Shown: positions 40,701 through 48,179, numbered from the stretch's first letter. The stretch is DNA of 64,000 nucleotides from Sipunculus nudus (GCA_026874595.1 CM049320.1:54257070-54321069); one strand, 5' to 3'. The notes: a model not told the origin generated them from the sequence alone. Numbers and translations: made by a program.

Positions 40701-43700
40701 CAGGTGTTAGAAATTGGAAGCCAAATGCTCAAAACATTTTACTCACCGCTTGCAGTAGGTGATCTGACATCTTTCCACATAGGCTTGTGCTAATGTCAAG
40801 ACACTCTTCTGAAAATAAATCATACCCTAAAATCTTGAGCGTCACACGTGTATAGGTGTATGTAAGATCATTCGAGTTGATTAAAAATCATACAAGGATC
40901 TCTTAATATATATTTTAAAGGGGTGTTATTCTGTTATTTGGAATATATAGTTATAAAAGATGAATTTCAATATATCACACAGAGTTCAGTGTTCACACAG
41001 AATTTGTATTATTTGTTTGACCATTGACAACAATGTCACAATAGTTTACACTAGTAGTTCAGTACATTAATTATTTTTAAATATTATGACTTACCATGAT
41101 ACTTCTGTAGATCAGTATACCCTAGAGAAAAAAATTACAATTACAGTTTTGAAGATTATTGTTTCGTATAACACAGTTAACTTTTGGTAGAGTAATGTCT
41201 GACCATAAATACTATACTGACTTCATATGTTTACATTTTGTAAGTTCAGACGTGGATAATGGAGAATGTAGCTATCATTACAAAAATATATATTACGTAT
41301 TACAAACAAATACACCGAGAGAGAGGAGGAACAATCCACAGAAGCATAAAATACTACTCGTGGTTACATATCGCCCATGGGAAGTGCTCATGGATCAGAG
41401 GTTCATTCAGAAAGCATTACATATCAAAATTACAGTAAGACATCCAAATTACGCATATCAACGGGACCGGACATTTTGCACATATTAGAGAGGTGCCCTT
41501 CCTAGGGAAGTTATACTTTTCGAGACCTACTGACTTGCAATCCAAGTACTTAAATAAAATCACATCAACAAATGGAACAATTCTGGGTGTGAGACAGGAT
41601 TTTTCAAATAACAAAATGGCTCCTTTGCACGAGTACAACCAGGACACTGAGTCCTGCTGTGAATACAACATGATTCAGTCGGTGTCCATCAAGGGTGGGG
41701 ATGTTCCTGACAACAGAGATAATCGAGTGACCACTGGGGAAAATTGTATTGCCGCTGAACAGATAGGCTGGTACAATTCCATAGACGGGCAAAACAGATC
41801 CGTCGACGAAGGAGACTAACCACAGTATGAGGAAGACAGAACTTTAATCTTTCTGCAGGGTTTTCAGATTCGAGATATAACCCTAATGTCATACGTTCAC
41901 AACCCTTTCAGTATACAGAATATAGATAACAGGCCGATAACCAACATCATTGTAAATAATTAACCTTTTGAATACGCCAATCGCGATATTATGTGTGTCC
42001 TGGAAAACCAGTTTATAACAGACGTAACATCAGAGAGAGACAGAAATTTGAAGGGAAATCTGACACGCATCAAAACCACTACATAAAATGTTTCGGTGGG
42101 GGTGTTCAAAGCAGAGATTTATCACTCAGAACAGAAATACACAAATCTGACCGACAATCTAAAATGCAGTTTACAAAAAAAAGTTTACAACTTGGACCCA
42201 TAAAAGCCCACCATCCGAATCCTATACGCTGCTGAGTGTGTGACGTTGACAGGTGTAGGAGGTAATCCTACCTTAGAACAGCAGCTTCCCTCCATTAAAG
42301 ATAAGCGGTAATACGCTCGGAAAATACAGTTTGCTCGCGGTAATACAGTTGGAAAAACTTAACGTAAAATACAATAATAATTATGGAAATACGTTCTAGC
42401 AATTGACGGTCAGCATCTGATACACAAGAAAATTGGGACAACAAAGCTGAAAAAATACGCACGTATCATTCAAAAATGGAGCAGGAGAAATTTATCAATT
42501 ATCGGAAAAATGCTTGTGGACAATTTTATCATCTCGAAATATATTTATTTATTTCAAGTACTATGCGTTCCAGACAAGTAAAAACACTCGCAGGGGTCTG
42601 AAACTAATAGTTATCGCCAAGATGCAAGTTGCTCTACACAAAATTAATATCGAAACTTAGCGCAATACCACAGTTAATGGCAAATATAGCCCTTTTCTCA
42701 TACAGAAAGTTATGCAAAAATCTAAGTGTTTTTGAAAGCAATGTAAATAAGACTTTAAAAAATTGAAACTCATTGACTATCCCTTTTTCAAACCAATTTT
42801 GAGGAAAACGTTACATTCAAATAAGATCAGTGAAAATAAATTCTCCCCAGTAAATGGACTAACAAACACGTTGTGTACAATAAGAGGGTCTTATTTTTTG
42901 ACTGGATCATTTCTTTTATTGTTTATATACAGGATACTTTAAAAGATGATGGAGAAATAGTAACTTTAAATCATGTAACAAAGTTGAAAAACACTGTATG
43001 TCCTGCCGCTAAAAGGTTGCAGTATTAGTTGGTGGCTACTTTATTGCAACATCCATCACATCGAGAGAACACATAGTGACTGCAGTAAGAATATTTTTTA
43101 CACGAAAAGTCACTGCTTTGGGATTTCAATTTAAAGATAAAATGTTTTACGTCCTAATATCAAACTCTTCTGTCCATTAAAATACCTCTCCCATTTAGTA
43201 AACATTAATACATGGACAATGGCGCGACAATGTACCGGAGAAGTGTGACTGAAAAAGCTGGAATGGTAGACCCTGCACGATAATTATCCTACAAAAAAAT
43301 CAAGTCGGAAAAAATAAATAGTAATAGGTGCACTCAATTGGGAGAAGTATAATATAATGAAATATAATGAACATTTTGTTTCTTCATGCAATAAACTAAG
43401 ACTATTTTTGGACAAAGTTGTACGATACCTGCGATGCAAAATAGGAGTTTCTAAAATAACAAGAATCTGACGAAGTGCTTGTTTAAGAAGGACGCTATTC
43501 TAGATGACATATACTAAACGTAAACCTTTATATTTTGATAGCAATTATATGTGACAGTAAATACATTCTACTACATTATACTTGTACAATTCAATTGAGT
43601 TGGGTAAGGAAACAAAATGAAAAAAAACACACTTTTTTATATAGCTTTATTGAATTGAAATAAAAATCACTAAAAAATTTCAATTAACAAGATTTATTGC

Positions 43701-44571
43701 TTATTTTATATAAATCATTCATCACAATTTACTGCATTGGAACATTTCATATATTGCAAAAATTTACTTTGATATAATATACCATTATGAATTATATATT
43801 TCAGTTACATGTCAAGATCCACATGTCGTAAGTACAACAGAGAGACTAATTAAGATCCAAGAAACCAGACGTATCCACAGAGGGCCAATACGCCCGTAAT
43901 TTTTCCACTTTGTACACCAACGACACCCCAGCATCCGTCGCGACATGTAAAGGAAGCCACTGAGTTTAATGGCCGCGGAGATTGATCACTTTTTACAACT
44001 GTTGATCGGCTGCCCGCTAAAGATCAACGAACCGCCGAGTTAGCTAGGCTCGCCTGTCAATCTGCCTGCAATACGGACGTGTTTGCCACTCACTTTCCCC
44101 GATAACTGCCAGGAATTCAGTGAAGGGAGGTAGCCAAAATGGAGAAAATAAATTATGATCATAAATAACTAATTTTCAAGGGACTCCTTGGCGGAGTGGA
44201 GACCTTAGGGAGAGGTTTCACCTTATATGAATAAAGATTACACCTTACATAAGGTTTATCTGACTATATATGGTCAGACTGATCTGAATTATTCCTGGAA
44301 AATATTATATATTTTTTTTTATTTGAGAAAGATCTGCTACATCCAGTGTATAACCGTATATCTCTGCAAGCTCATGCATATACAGCTACAGGCTTACGTG
44401 CACATGGAAACAAAAGATTTGTAACTTTGTTCGTGCAAATTTTAATGTTCTTTAAAATATAACATGTGGCTTATTCGTATTTAAAATTCTTCACTCATTG
44501 AACAATTAAACTAAGATACACTAACCTTTTGCCAACAATGGGAATACGGCAAGAAAAAGAACGGAAATCAT
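1081..44571 (-). CDS. Gene A: secreted Cys-rich protein with mucin-like Thr/Pro tail (multi-exon, 3' end outside window)
   Basis: Proposed join on the minus strand: 44571-44526, 40808-40747, 30262-30179, 29685-29565, 28762-28701, 28063-27986, 27179-27044, 26269-26249, 24999-24946, 16366-16307, 3830-3795, 2578-2519, 1140-1081, then beyond the window. Every junction keeps the reading phase (1,0,0,1,0,0,1,1,1 and so on). The product begins with a signal peptide, followed by about 185 residues with 16 cysteines and NxT sequons (NST, NQT, NET), then Thr/Pro-rich blocks suited to O-glycosylation. A secreted or mucus/matrix role is inference; the family is not recognised. Exons 1-4 have clear counterparts in gene B at 53-63 kb, which is the strongest evidence that they are real. 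Confidence 0.72.
2519..2578 (-). CDS. Gene A Thr/Pro repeat exon
   Basis: 60-nt symmetric phase-1 exon, acceptor ttaaacaag, donor gttagt. Reads (V)APTTTSATTVAPTTSPATK; the last codons differ from the other copies, so the split codon with the next exon becomes Leu instead of Val. Lies in tandem unit 2 (1411-2851). Confidence 0.62.
3795..3830 (-). CDS. Gene A Thr/Pro exon, shortened
   Basis: In this unit the usual acceptor region is deleted. A substitute acceptor (ccaactactacag) would give a 36-nt, still 1-1, exon reading (V)ANTTTPAPTTT. The donor (gttagt) is intact. It could equally be a dead copy. Confidence 0.4.
5231..5278. repeat. (TA)n microsatellite
   Basis: Uninterrupted TA repeat, about 24 copies, at the left edge of the insertion. 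Confidence 0.95.
5279..5998. mobile_element. Insertion of about 720 bp inside a TA microsatellite
   Basis: The duplicate of this LINE at 18290-18420 has one continuous TA tract where this copy has a TA tract, 720 bp of unrelated sequence of higher GC, and a second TA tract. This dates the segment as an insertion with TA ends, as for Tc1/mariner/pogo-type elements. The right part (5880-5998) is rich in ttcgga-like motifs. No transposase frame survives, and the family is not certain. Confidence 0.5.
5999..6070. repeat. (TA)n microsatellite
   Basis: TA repeat of about 70 bp with one interruption, right side of the insertion. Confidence 0.95.
7480..7565 (-). mobile_element. LINE RT fragment (minus strand)
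   Basis: Minus-strand translation contains RVPQGSVVGPL, the VPQGS-GPL signature of CR1/Jockey-type reverse transcriptases. No catalytic motif follows before sequence of another kind. Different lineage from the RGVRQGCP fragment at 5.1 kb. Confidence 0.55.
7637..8620 (+). mobile_element. Decayed LINE reverse transcriptase (plus strand)
   Basis: Plus-strand pieces in order: FTLAFDCVQHDL (7637-7670), SPLLYPLFI, then LMFADDLVIVYDTVERLQQQ with the intact FADD catalytic motif (7900-7970), DYCTMYGMRVN, and YKYLGIHFTN (about 8110-8140), all typical of CR1/Jockey-like elements. The longest open piece is 7798-8025. Stops and shifts elsewhere show it is dead. Confidence 0.72.
8755..10530 (-). repeat. 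Diverged copy of the exon-bearing unit
   Basis: Patches matching the unit (for example aaatatgtg, gatgttcctgtgcatttccc, ttgattccgaaga) occur in order through 8755-9660, and the decayed exon at 10466-10524 closes it. It is older than the copies at 1-4290. Confidence 0.5.
10466..10524 (-). pseudogene. Decayed Thr/Pro exon
   Basis: Aligns with the 60-nt exons and keeps the gttagt donor, but the acceptor AG is mutated (ccaat) and one base is lost, breaking the frame. Flanking sequence is a diverged copy of the 1.44 kb unit. Confidence 0.5.
10531..12350. other. No gene supported
   Basis: AT-rich intron sequence of gene A. An open frame of 126 codons at 11221-11601 and two shorter ones have no recognisable domain, no repeat partner and no splice context; they are not called. 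A short direct repeat of the aaactaattcgactctta type occurs at 10230-10300. Confidence 0.5.
12350..14090. repeat. Segmental duplication, copy 1
   Basis: Matches 19590-21170 in the same orientation through many blocks (for example the agattagatgg-tctgg-tgacact region, the ggcctttt/ataaaatat region and the cttcgcagaataa-catttc end just before an exon donor). Together with the LINE duplicate at 18 kb this shows that a multi-kilobase stretch of gene A intron was copied. No coding sequence seen. Confidence 0.65.
14496..15971. mobile_element. TTAA-flanked, piggyBac-type non-autonomous element, copy 1
   Basis: Both sides have TTAA (14492-14495, 15972-15975) and inverted ends CACATTCGCTGC...CCCCCAGTGCC. 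Adjacent repeat units (near 750, 2190 and 17470) keep the uninterrupted site ctgttTTAAcagt, so the exact 1476 bp plus one TTAA were gained. TTAA duplication is the hallmark of piggyBac. The left end carries the palindrome GTGTATACAC. Inside are a tRNA-like module (15412-15490, minus) and a short frame of 68 codons (14879-15085, minus), but no transposase. Confidence 0.82.
15412..15490 (-). other. tRNA-like (SINE head) module in the element
   Basis: On the minus strand it reads TGGCGCAGTGGTTAGA (A-box type) and, about 35 nt on, AGTTCGAACCC (B-box type), then a T-run. It does not fold as a convincing complete tRNA. The corresponding place of copy 2 has a similar module (34989-35057). Confidence 0.55.
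16307..16366 (-). CDS. Gene A Thr/Pro repeat exon
   Basis: 60-nt symmetric phase-1 exon with acceptor tgtttaccaag and the perfect donor gtaagt. Codes (V)APTTTPATTVAPTTTPATT, two copies of a 10-residue VAPTTTPATT block. Every third position is T or P, giving dense O-glycosylation sites. It sits in a repeat unit shared with 1081-1140 and 2519-2578. Confidence 0.68.
17691..18006. other. Intron sequence, nothing identified
   Basis: AT-rich sequence with a short inverted repeat gatccccatttttggg / ccaaaaatggggatc-like at 17850-17900. No exon or repeat family recognised. Confidence 0.4.
18007..19060 (-). mobile_element. Decayed LINE reverse transcriptase, copy 2
   Basis: Same minus-strand LINE fragment as 4626-6760, without the 720-bp insertion and with a larger deletion in the RGVRQGCP/YADD part. 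Includes the same ctgtcaagtcagttgtccatgaa and gcttgcaggccatcagatccagacg blocks. Confidence 0.65.
18323..18407. repeat. (TA)n microsatellite
   Basis: TA repeat with two AAA-type interruptions; the equivalent of the tracts at 5231 and 5999. Confidence 0.95.
19590..21170. repeat. Segmental duplication, copy 2
   Basis: Partner of 12350-14090, same orientation. Substitutions and small indels throughout suggest an old copy. Ends just before the decayed exon donor at 21175-21179. Confidence 0.65.
21180..21205 (-). pseudogene. Remnant of a Thr/Pro exon
   Basis: A gttagt donor preceded by unrelated, non-Thr/Pro sequence, in the same flanking context (tatcattgtataagtac type) as the copies at 10466 and 14090. 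Only the donor region survives. Confidence 0.35.
21206..21959. other. No gene supported
   Basis: Contains short repeats of the type gtagtgaa-gtacgagt at 21320-21440 and a 67-codon frame (21442-21645) without recognisable domain. May belong to the decayed retroelement to its right. Confidence 0.35.
21960..22070 (+). mobile_element. Ty3/gypsy RT fragment, second copy
   Basis: The stretch acgatttcatggttaaactc to gcagagcaggatcatgg aligns with the catalytic-region segment at 23670-23770. It is more decayed than that copy. Confidence 0.5.
22071..23399. other. Probable retroelement debris with poly-C runs
   Basis: Lies between two RT fragments of one element type. Short frames (22148-22426, 22981-23394) have no domain I recognise; poly-C runs at 23086-23097 and 23209-23224 give low-complexity proline reads. 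No feature is called. Confidence 0.35.
23400..24380 (+). mobile_element. Decayed Ty3/gypsy pol (RT to RNase H)
   Basis: Plus-strand fragments in the gypsy order: EHEIVTTTKQTI at 23410-23450 (start of RT), LLAPRKK (23560-23590), DLSKG-WQVQVAK (23720-23755), then YFAGHELSE and DASQPSTKKKLDRLL (24030-24150, RT thumb), and FHTDKSDTGVDIVLL (24315-24350, RNase H start). Multiple stops and shifts. No LTRs or primer site were identified, so the element limits are unknown. Confidence 0.68.
24946..24999 (-). CDS. Gene A Thr/Pro exon, diverged, possible GC donor
   Basis: 54-nt symmetric phase-1 exon after acceptor atacctag. Reads (V)APTITPAITAVQTRSMT, clearly the same exon type as those at 16366, 2578 and 1140 but more diverged. 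The donor position has GC (GACAG|gcgtgt) instead of GT, so it is either a rare GC-AG junction or a dead exon. If skipped, the phase of the transcript is unaffected, because all exons of this type are 1-1. Confidence 0.45.
25004..26080. other. Gene A intron with CT microsatellite
   Basis: No exon was found between the 24999 exon and the exon-8 duplication. Contains the (TC)n tract at 25868-25922; otherwise AT-rich and unremarkable. Confidence 0.4.
25868..25922. repeat. (TC)n microsatellite
   Basis: About 27 TC copies, one interruption near the end. Confidence 0.95.
26085..26260. repeat. Tandem duplication (two copies of about 84 bp) around exon 8
   Basis: 26085-26168 and 26177-26260 are near-identical and both end in the acttacctgttt donor side of microexon 8. 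In the left copy the exon body is replaced by AT-rich sequence, and the possible exon (13 or 27 nt) breaks phase or has a stop. That copy is probably not used. Confidence 0.65.
26249..26269 (-). CDS. Gene A exon 8: 21-nt microexon
   Basis: Seven-codon symmetric phase-1 exon between acceptor tgtaattccag and the perfect donor gtaagt. With the split codons it reads KQCANET followed by the first base of Val or Gly. It supplies the sixteenth cysteine and an NET sequon, and links the Cys-rich domain to the Thr/Pro exons, which share its 1-1 phase. A decayed duplicate of its donor side lies about 90 bp away at 26150-26165. Confidence 0.6.
27044..27179 (-). CDS. Gene A exon 7
   Basis: 136-nt exon, phase 0 to 1, acceptor ttcccttcaacag, donor GATA|gtgagt. 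It is the largest exon of the gene: LRKIVKECNDASQGICSQN, then a leucine-rich stretch and a terminal FECCLD. Four cysteines, including an adjacent pair, bring the domain to 15. The one open frame is the one required by the neighbouring phases. Confidence 0.72.
27986..28063 (-). CDS. Gene A exon 6
   Basis: 78-nt exon, phase 0-0, acceptor gtttcag, donor AAAAG|gtaaat. It begins MTVFCTCVECKLRKLF and ends with a GGCLNMEK block; it holds four cysteines, including a CxCxxC cluster. No homologue was found elsewhere in the window. The splice sites and continuous phase support it. Confidence 0.72.
28159..28400. repeat. Nested foldback repeat around a TA tract
   Basis: The motif gatggaaagggtat-cacagaaaagtggttcactgccag occurs at 28161-28199 and 28269-28307, inverted at 28201-28226 (partial) and 28333-28384. 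A (TA)n tract lies at 28238-28271. It can form two hairpins; a foldback MITE in the intron between exons 5 and 6 is the simplest reading. All open frames here are repeat-derived. Confidence 0.7.
28701..28762 (-). CDS. Gene A exon 5
   Basis: 62-nt exon, phase 1 to 0, acceptor gcaatttcacag, donor TGG|gtaaat. Only one frame is open: it completes an Asp codon and reads CPMPFVLNKIDDVIYELKDW. It carries one cysteine. Phase follows exactly from exon 4. The counterpart in gene B is not clear at the sequence level. A foldback repeat and a TA tract lie in the following intron. Confidence 0.7.
29565..29685 (-). CDS. Gene A exon 4
   Basis: 121-nt exon, phase 0 to 1, acceptor gtattatcag, donor GGAG|gttttc. 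It starts VKLFSKKCVVQIN and contains FEVMINQTVNNYG. Gene B exon 4 starts [12 protein letters not shown] and has [13 protein letters not shown], so the single cysteine, the MINQT sequon and both ends align. The open frame runs on to a stop beyond the donor; the downstream residues are read-through into the intron and are not used here. Confidence 0.8.
30179..30262 (-). CDS. Gene A exon 3
   Basis: 84-nt exon (28 codons), phase 0-0, acceptor gatttttag, donor gtaaat. It begins LTDYKECMEHQ and ends CPPPCM. Gene B exon 3 has the same length and phase, and 15 of 28 residues are identical, including the DYK-CMEH block and the final PCM. It contributes three cysteines, one of which (in RDCP) is absent from gene B. 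Confidence 0.85.
30870..31230 (+). mobile_element. SINE-like element with tRNA-derived head
   Basis: 30883-30935 resembles a tRNA promoter: agtagaatggttggcat (A-box region), then gtgggttcgaatct (B-box). It is followed by a GC-richer body to about 31230 without coding potential. Family not identified. Confidence 0.5.
31520..32540. repeat. 24-bp degenerate minisatellite, block 1
   Basis: Consensus close to tgtctatcgagtccagccctgctg repeated with much divergence. The 24-bp period keeps frames open by chance, reading SIESS-type octapeptides on one strand and DRHSMAEL-type on the other, but stops recur, so it is treated as non-coding intron sequence of gene A. Confidence 0.8.
32541..33400. other. 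No gene supported
   Basis: A 102-codon frame (32791-33099) has no recognised domain. A pair of splice-like sites on the minus strand around 32553-32582 encloses 30 nt in phase 1-1, which cannot fit between gene A exons 2 and 3 (phase 0). Confidence 0.4.
33564..34085 (+). pseudogene. Transposon-type ORF with a zinc-knuckle-like N-terminus, split by one in-frame stop
   Basis: The 104-codon frame (33564-33878) ends in TAA directly followed by ATG in the same frame (33879-34085), so the two halves are one frame with one stop. The N-terminal part has C21-x2-C24-x3-C28-x10-C39-x-H41 in the context YCTNCRQPCKGQEGP, a motif of the kind found in ORF1/gag-like proteins of invertebrate retroelements (family memory, not searched). 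The rest is basic, then Ser/Thr/Gln-rich. An AATAAA follows at about 34101. It lies in intron 2 of gene A on the opposite strand. Confidence 0.45.
34639..34749. repeat. (TA)n-(GA)n compound microsatellite
   Basis: About 15 TA copies followed by about 40 GA/GT-interrupted copies, inside element copy 2. Confidence 0.95.
34989..35057 (+). other. tRNA-like module in element copy 2
   Basis: GGTGGCTCAGGGG (A-box type) and AAGTTCGATTCCCC (B-box type), followed by a T/C-rich run, at the position equivalent to 15412-15490 in copy 1. The sequence between the boxes differs strongly between copies while the boxes are kept. Confidence 0.5.
36120..36905. repeat. 24-bp degenerate minisatellite, block 2
   Basis: Same unit as the block at 31520. 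Begins where the copy-2 TTAA element is truncated and ends at the inverted-repeat element at 36918. Confidence 0.8.
36918..38085. mobile_element. hAT-like MITE with AGTACT-rich inverted ends
   Basis: About 90 bp at each end are inverted, imperfect copies built on cttgtgctcgagtac and gagtactttt motifs, enclosing 950 bp of AT-rich non-coding sequence. It splits minisatellite blocks 2 and 3. The end motif suggests hAT, but no 8-bp target duplication could be fixed by eye. Confidence 0.55.
38085..40345. repeat. 24-bp degenerate minisatellite, block 3
   Basis: Longest block, about 2.2 kb, interrupted at 39063-39230 by a 145-bp sequence shared with 41771-41915. The frame 39834-40352 runs 172 codons only because the period is a multiple of three; neighbouring frames are equally open. 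Confidence 0.8.
39063..39207. repeat. 145-bp dispersed repeat, copy 1
   Basis: Nearly identical to 41771-41915 (gtacaattccatagacgg ... acaaccctttcagtat). Same orientation and equal length, 2.7 kb apart. Not recognised; could be a piece of a retroelement end. Confidence 0.7.
40747..40808 (-). CDS. Gene A exon 2
   Basis: 62-nt exon between acceptor tattttcag and donor gtgagt, phase 1 to 0. It completes a Glu codon and reads [20 protein letters not shown]. Gene B exon 2 has identical length and phase, and 16 of 20 of these residues match it. It contributes two cysteines (C-x6-C). The next exon is about 10.5 kb away, across the minisatellite-filled intron 2. Confidence 0.85.
41771..41915. repeat. 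145-bp dispersed repeat, copy 2
   Basis: Partner of 39063-39207. Overlaps the end of a 108-codon plus-strand frame (41493-41819) that has no recognised domain and may belong to the same mobile sequence. Confidence 0.7.
41916..44520. other. Intron 1 of gene A, no further exon found
   Basis: AT-rich apart from a GC-richer stretch at 43850-44150 of unknown nature. No open frame with recognisable content. Confidence 0.4.
44526..44571 (-). CDS. Gene A exon 1: signal peptide
   Basis: Encodes MISVLFLAVFPLLAK plus the first base of the next codon, then the donor gttagt. It has the same coding length (46 nt), the same phase and the same -K|G ending as gene B exon 1 ([15 protein letters not shown]). 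The start is chosen from that homology. An in-frame ATG 18 nt upstream (44589) would prepend MRASEE, which has an acidic pair and fits a signal peptide less well. A TATA box lies 86 bp upstream. The first intron runs to 40808. Confidence 0.8.
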
Positions 44572-44656
44572 TTCTTCCGAAGCCCTCATGATTTCCACAG
44601 CTGTTGTCTGTTATAGTACAGTCTAAGACTTTGCTATCAAGGATGGGATGTATGAA

Positions 44657-44664
44657 TTTATATA
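44657..44664 (-). promoter_or_regulatory. TATA box of gene A
   Basis: TATATAAA reads on the minus strand 86 bp upstream of the chosen ATG. This would place the transcription start near 44630 and give a 5' UTR of about 60 nt. Position and consensus both fit, but no other promoter element was confirmed. Confidence 0.5.
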
Positions 44665-45089
44665 CATTTTGGAACACGGGGTATTATTTTGTTTACATCA
44701 TGACAGCATTGGAACGCTAGCACTGCAGGTGCGTACAGCCTGGTGTATACCCTATCGCTTTACCGGCTATCAATTTTGTTAATATCTAGCTTTCTATTCA
44801 ACATTGTAAGTTACGATATATTACAATCTTTAAATCTATGTTAGCATTGAATTCGTGAAAACAAGAATTGGCTGTGACGCAATATACATATCTTTATTAC
44901 ATCTTTTCCTATTAGGAAGTATATTGACAAAGGGTTACTTACATCCATATATCACATTTCACTTGTGAATGTAACGTCAAATCTCCCCATGTGATCAATG
45001 ATTTTGTCTGGTCGTATGTTTTTTTTAAATGTTGCCAGGTGTTACAGCAAAGATAACACGCGAAGTAATGAAAAAAATGCCACGTAACG

Positions 45090-45752
45090 CCGGAACCAAT
45101 AGCTGAGTTTTAGACAGTTTTAGACAGTCAGACTGCTCCATTTGAAGGTCTCAAAAATGGAACTTTTGTATAACATTTTTAATAATTCGTGTCCCATAGC
45201 TCGGATCATATGGATAACAGAGACCTTATTTAAAATTTCCAAGGAGGTTTTTCATTTGCCTGCTTTATTGTGAAGAACGAATATTCTAGGTCCAACTTTT
45301 ACGATTTGTGCTCTGTTAACAGATGACCACTTCTTTGTAGGTCTCAGTAATTGAGAAAAATGCGTAAATAAAAAAAAAACACAGATGGCACCACAGGTCT
45401 AGAAAAACTGATCGCTCATACTCCATGATCAATATGCATGCAGGGAATCAATGTGGTAAATCCATTAGTTATTCAGATACTGATGCTTTTGTATATAATT
45501 TTTCAATAATTCTTGGGGTATTTAAGAGCCCCATATCTCGGAAGCTGGGGGTAACAGAGACCTAATTTAAGGTTTATAAAGAGATTTTCAAGGACCTCTC
45601 TCGATTTATAGTTAGAAGATTCATTCAGGATTCTAGCGGTTGCGATGTGCCCTGGTAAGCCACGGACGGACGGACGGACAGACGCACAGATGACGTACAA
45701 AAGTAATCTCTATAGCTTAGACGAATTTCAGTTAGCTGAGCTAAAATAATTC
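45090..45752 (+). repeat. Dispersed repeat family, copy 1
   Basis: Shares blocks with 55030-55790 (ttattcagatactg-tgc, ttcttgggg-tac/att, taacagagacctaattt, and the end tcag-tagctgagctaaaa). Internally repetitive with a period of roughly 350 bp. Contains a short ACGG tetranucleotide run at 45661-45680. Probably a mobile element of unknown type. Confidence 0.6.
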
Positions 45753-46540
45753 TTCATATGTATTTAAACTAATTTCGCTGGAACACAAATAACGTGCATT
45801 GAATGCCTGTGTACTTATGTTAATGGTACGTCTTGTTCACAAAAGTGTCATTTCAAAAGATATCATTCTTTGCGAACATAGCTCATTGAAAACCTTTGGA
45901 AGATAATACCAAACACAGTTTTTACTTATGTATTGCATTTATAAGATATTATGATAGTCTTGGTCAACATATACCAAAGTAATGAGCCTCACTTTTAAGC
46001 AGTAGACGTCCTAGCTGAACGACCAATGACCAGAACAAATATGCCAAATAGATGAAATTAATTATTCCAAAATTCCGTCTCATATATTTGATAGAATGTG
46101 ATCACTAGTTTGCGATATTTTAAAGAAAATATTATTTTAGGCATTCCATAACTTCAATATTGAATACTTGCATACACCAGTGTCTAAAAATGAAGACAGT
46201 CCAAATGATAGTTTGGTAACATGGCAATTTCAAGGGCAACCGTAATTTGTATATAAGCAAAAAAATGGTTACCAAGCATAATTACATATGACATTGTACT
46301 TATCCATGGCCATATAAACCTAAGCCTTGATATAAGGGTTAATTCATGCCATAATAAAGTAATGAGATATATAAGATTTTACCTCAACAACAGCCCTAAA
46401 ATGCATATTGGAAACAACTTAAGGACAACCAAACTTGAGGAATCTAGGGACACACTGTTGCAGTAACACGTACTAATTTGGTGTGTGTGGGTACTGCCTA
46501 ATCTCTTCTGCCCACATCAATCTTTCAATTTTAATGTCTG
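45753..46540. other. Intergenic, nothing identified
   Basis: AT-rich sequence between genes A and B; no exon, repeat family or promoter recognised. Confidence 0.4.
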
Positions 46541-46541
46541 G

Positions 46542-46574
<33 letters not shown>

Positions 46575-46632
46575 GGCTGTATTCTTTCCTTTTTCTCTGT
46601 TTCTCTTTTGTTTCTCTTCCTTGCTCTCTCTC

Positions 46633-46696
<64 letters not shown>

Positions 46697-47040
46697 AACT
46701 TTTTTATGAATCTCTCCAGTTCTTTCTCTCGCGATGTGTCTGTCCTCCCATCTAACTTTCATTTCCTTCTTTTTTCACCCTCTGTCTCCCTTTTACTTTC
46801 CTCACTGATCTTTTTTCCATCTCTCTCGTTATCTCTTACTGTCTCCCCCTCGGTCGCTCACTGTTTCTCTCTTTTTTCCCCATTTCTCTTTCTTTCTCGC
46901 CCTCATACTGTCTCCCCCTCGGTCGCTCACTGTTTCTCTCTTTTTTCCCCATTTCTCTTTCTTTCTCGCCCTCGCCCTCCCTTACTCTTTCTCTGTATCT
47001 CTTATTCGCGCGCTCTTTCTCTCTCTCTCTCCCTCTCCAA
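46541..47040. repeat. CT-rich polypyrimidine tract with a 69-bp tandem duplication
   Basis: (TC)n at 46541-46570 and 46623-46693, then C/T-rich sequence in which a 69-bp block (ctgtctccccctcggtcgct ... tttctcgccct) is present twice between about 46837 and 46974. Reads as Ser/Leu low complexity; not coding. Confidence 0.85.
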
Positions 47041-47693
47041 GTAAAATTGTAATATGTAATGATAGCATCTCAAGAATAATGACTAAAATAGACAGGAAAC
47101 AGTCAGATACAAACATTAACACATGGTCGAAAGCTCCATTGTTATCCAGTAGTCTCTTATGCATCACATATCCTATCAAATAATATATTCATCTGTAAAG
47201 AAAGGACCTCCTAGGTTTAGGGCTTCAGTTATTAGATAAGATAACCATAACATGTTTACCAGGATGCTCAAACTTTATCACGATGTGTAGTCTCTCGGTC
47301 AGGGATGGCATGTTGCTTCGCGTTGGTTACTTGTTATGATACACACCTTATTCTATTTTATATCCTAATGCTTCTTAAAGACAAACATACATGTATGTAT
47401 ACATACTTTGCTTTTAACTGGTATGAATCATATCGTGATTGTTGCTATTACTCTACATGGACTATTTCTCTGGTTAGTAAGAGGGAGCAGAGTATATAAA
47501 CTCAGTATTAACAGTGAATAGCATATATACACTGCCTCGGCACCTTAATATATCCTGACAATTTTTAATATGTTTGCACCTCGTGAAATCATCATGTATA
47601 TTGTTTTAACAGGATGCATCGAAAACGATGCCAAATGGACAGATTTTCAGGAAAATGAAGGGCAATACTAATGATTTTCATTGTTCCCCACTG

Positions 47694-47695
<2 letters not shown>

Positions 47696-47731
<36 letters not shown>
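47696..47731. repeat. (TA)n microsatellite
   Basis: About 17 TA copies. Confidence 0.95.
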
Positions 47732-47733
<2 letters not shown>

Positions 47734-48039
47734 GAATGCATTACTGTCACTACCCTCACACTTCATGCCACTGATCAGATGGCTGAGTTCTGTTGATCTG
47801 TGTTTGTTCTTGTTCGAGTGCGTGTTCGAAGATTATTTTCGGTTGGCTGGTTTTCGCTGTAGGACGCCTGCAAGTGTTAAGGTATTCTCATCATTTATTA
47901 GGAAGTGGCCTTCTTCCGTACGTCATGATTAGTAGCTTGTCTTGTTTGCATATTACAGCTAATTACAGTCTTAATACAGCTCTAATTTTATGTATCGAGC
48001 ACTTTGATCCTGAAAAGGCCACCATCCCCTTTCAGTTAT

Positions 48040-48040
<1 letters not shown>

Positions 48041-48119
<79 letters not shown>
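48041..48119. repeat. (CA)n-(TA)n compound microsatellite
   Basis: About 9 CA then about 31 TA copies. Confidence 0.95.
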
Positions 48120-48121
<2 letters not shown>

Positions 48122-48179
48122 CACTGACATATTACCTGACTATTATTAGGCTTATATATTTTTTCTGGTTACACCCTAC

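Noticed and set aside
46483-47044. Ser/Leu-rich and Arg/Glu-rich frames of up to 112 codons on both strands
   Set aside because: Translation of CT/GA low-complexity sequence.
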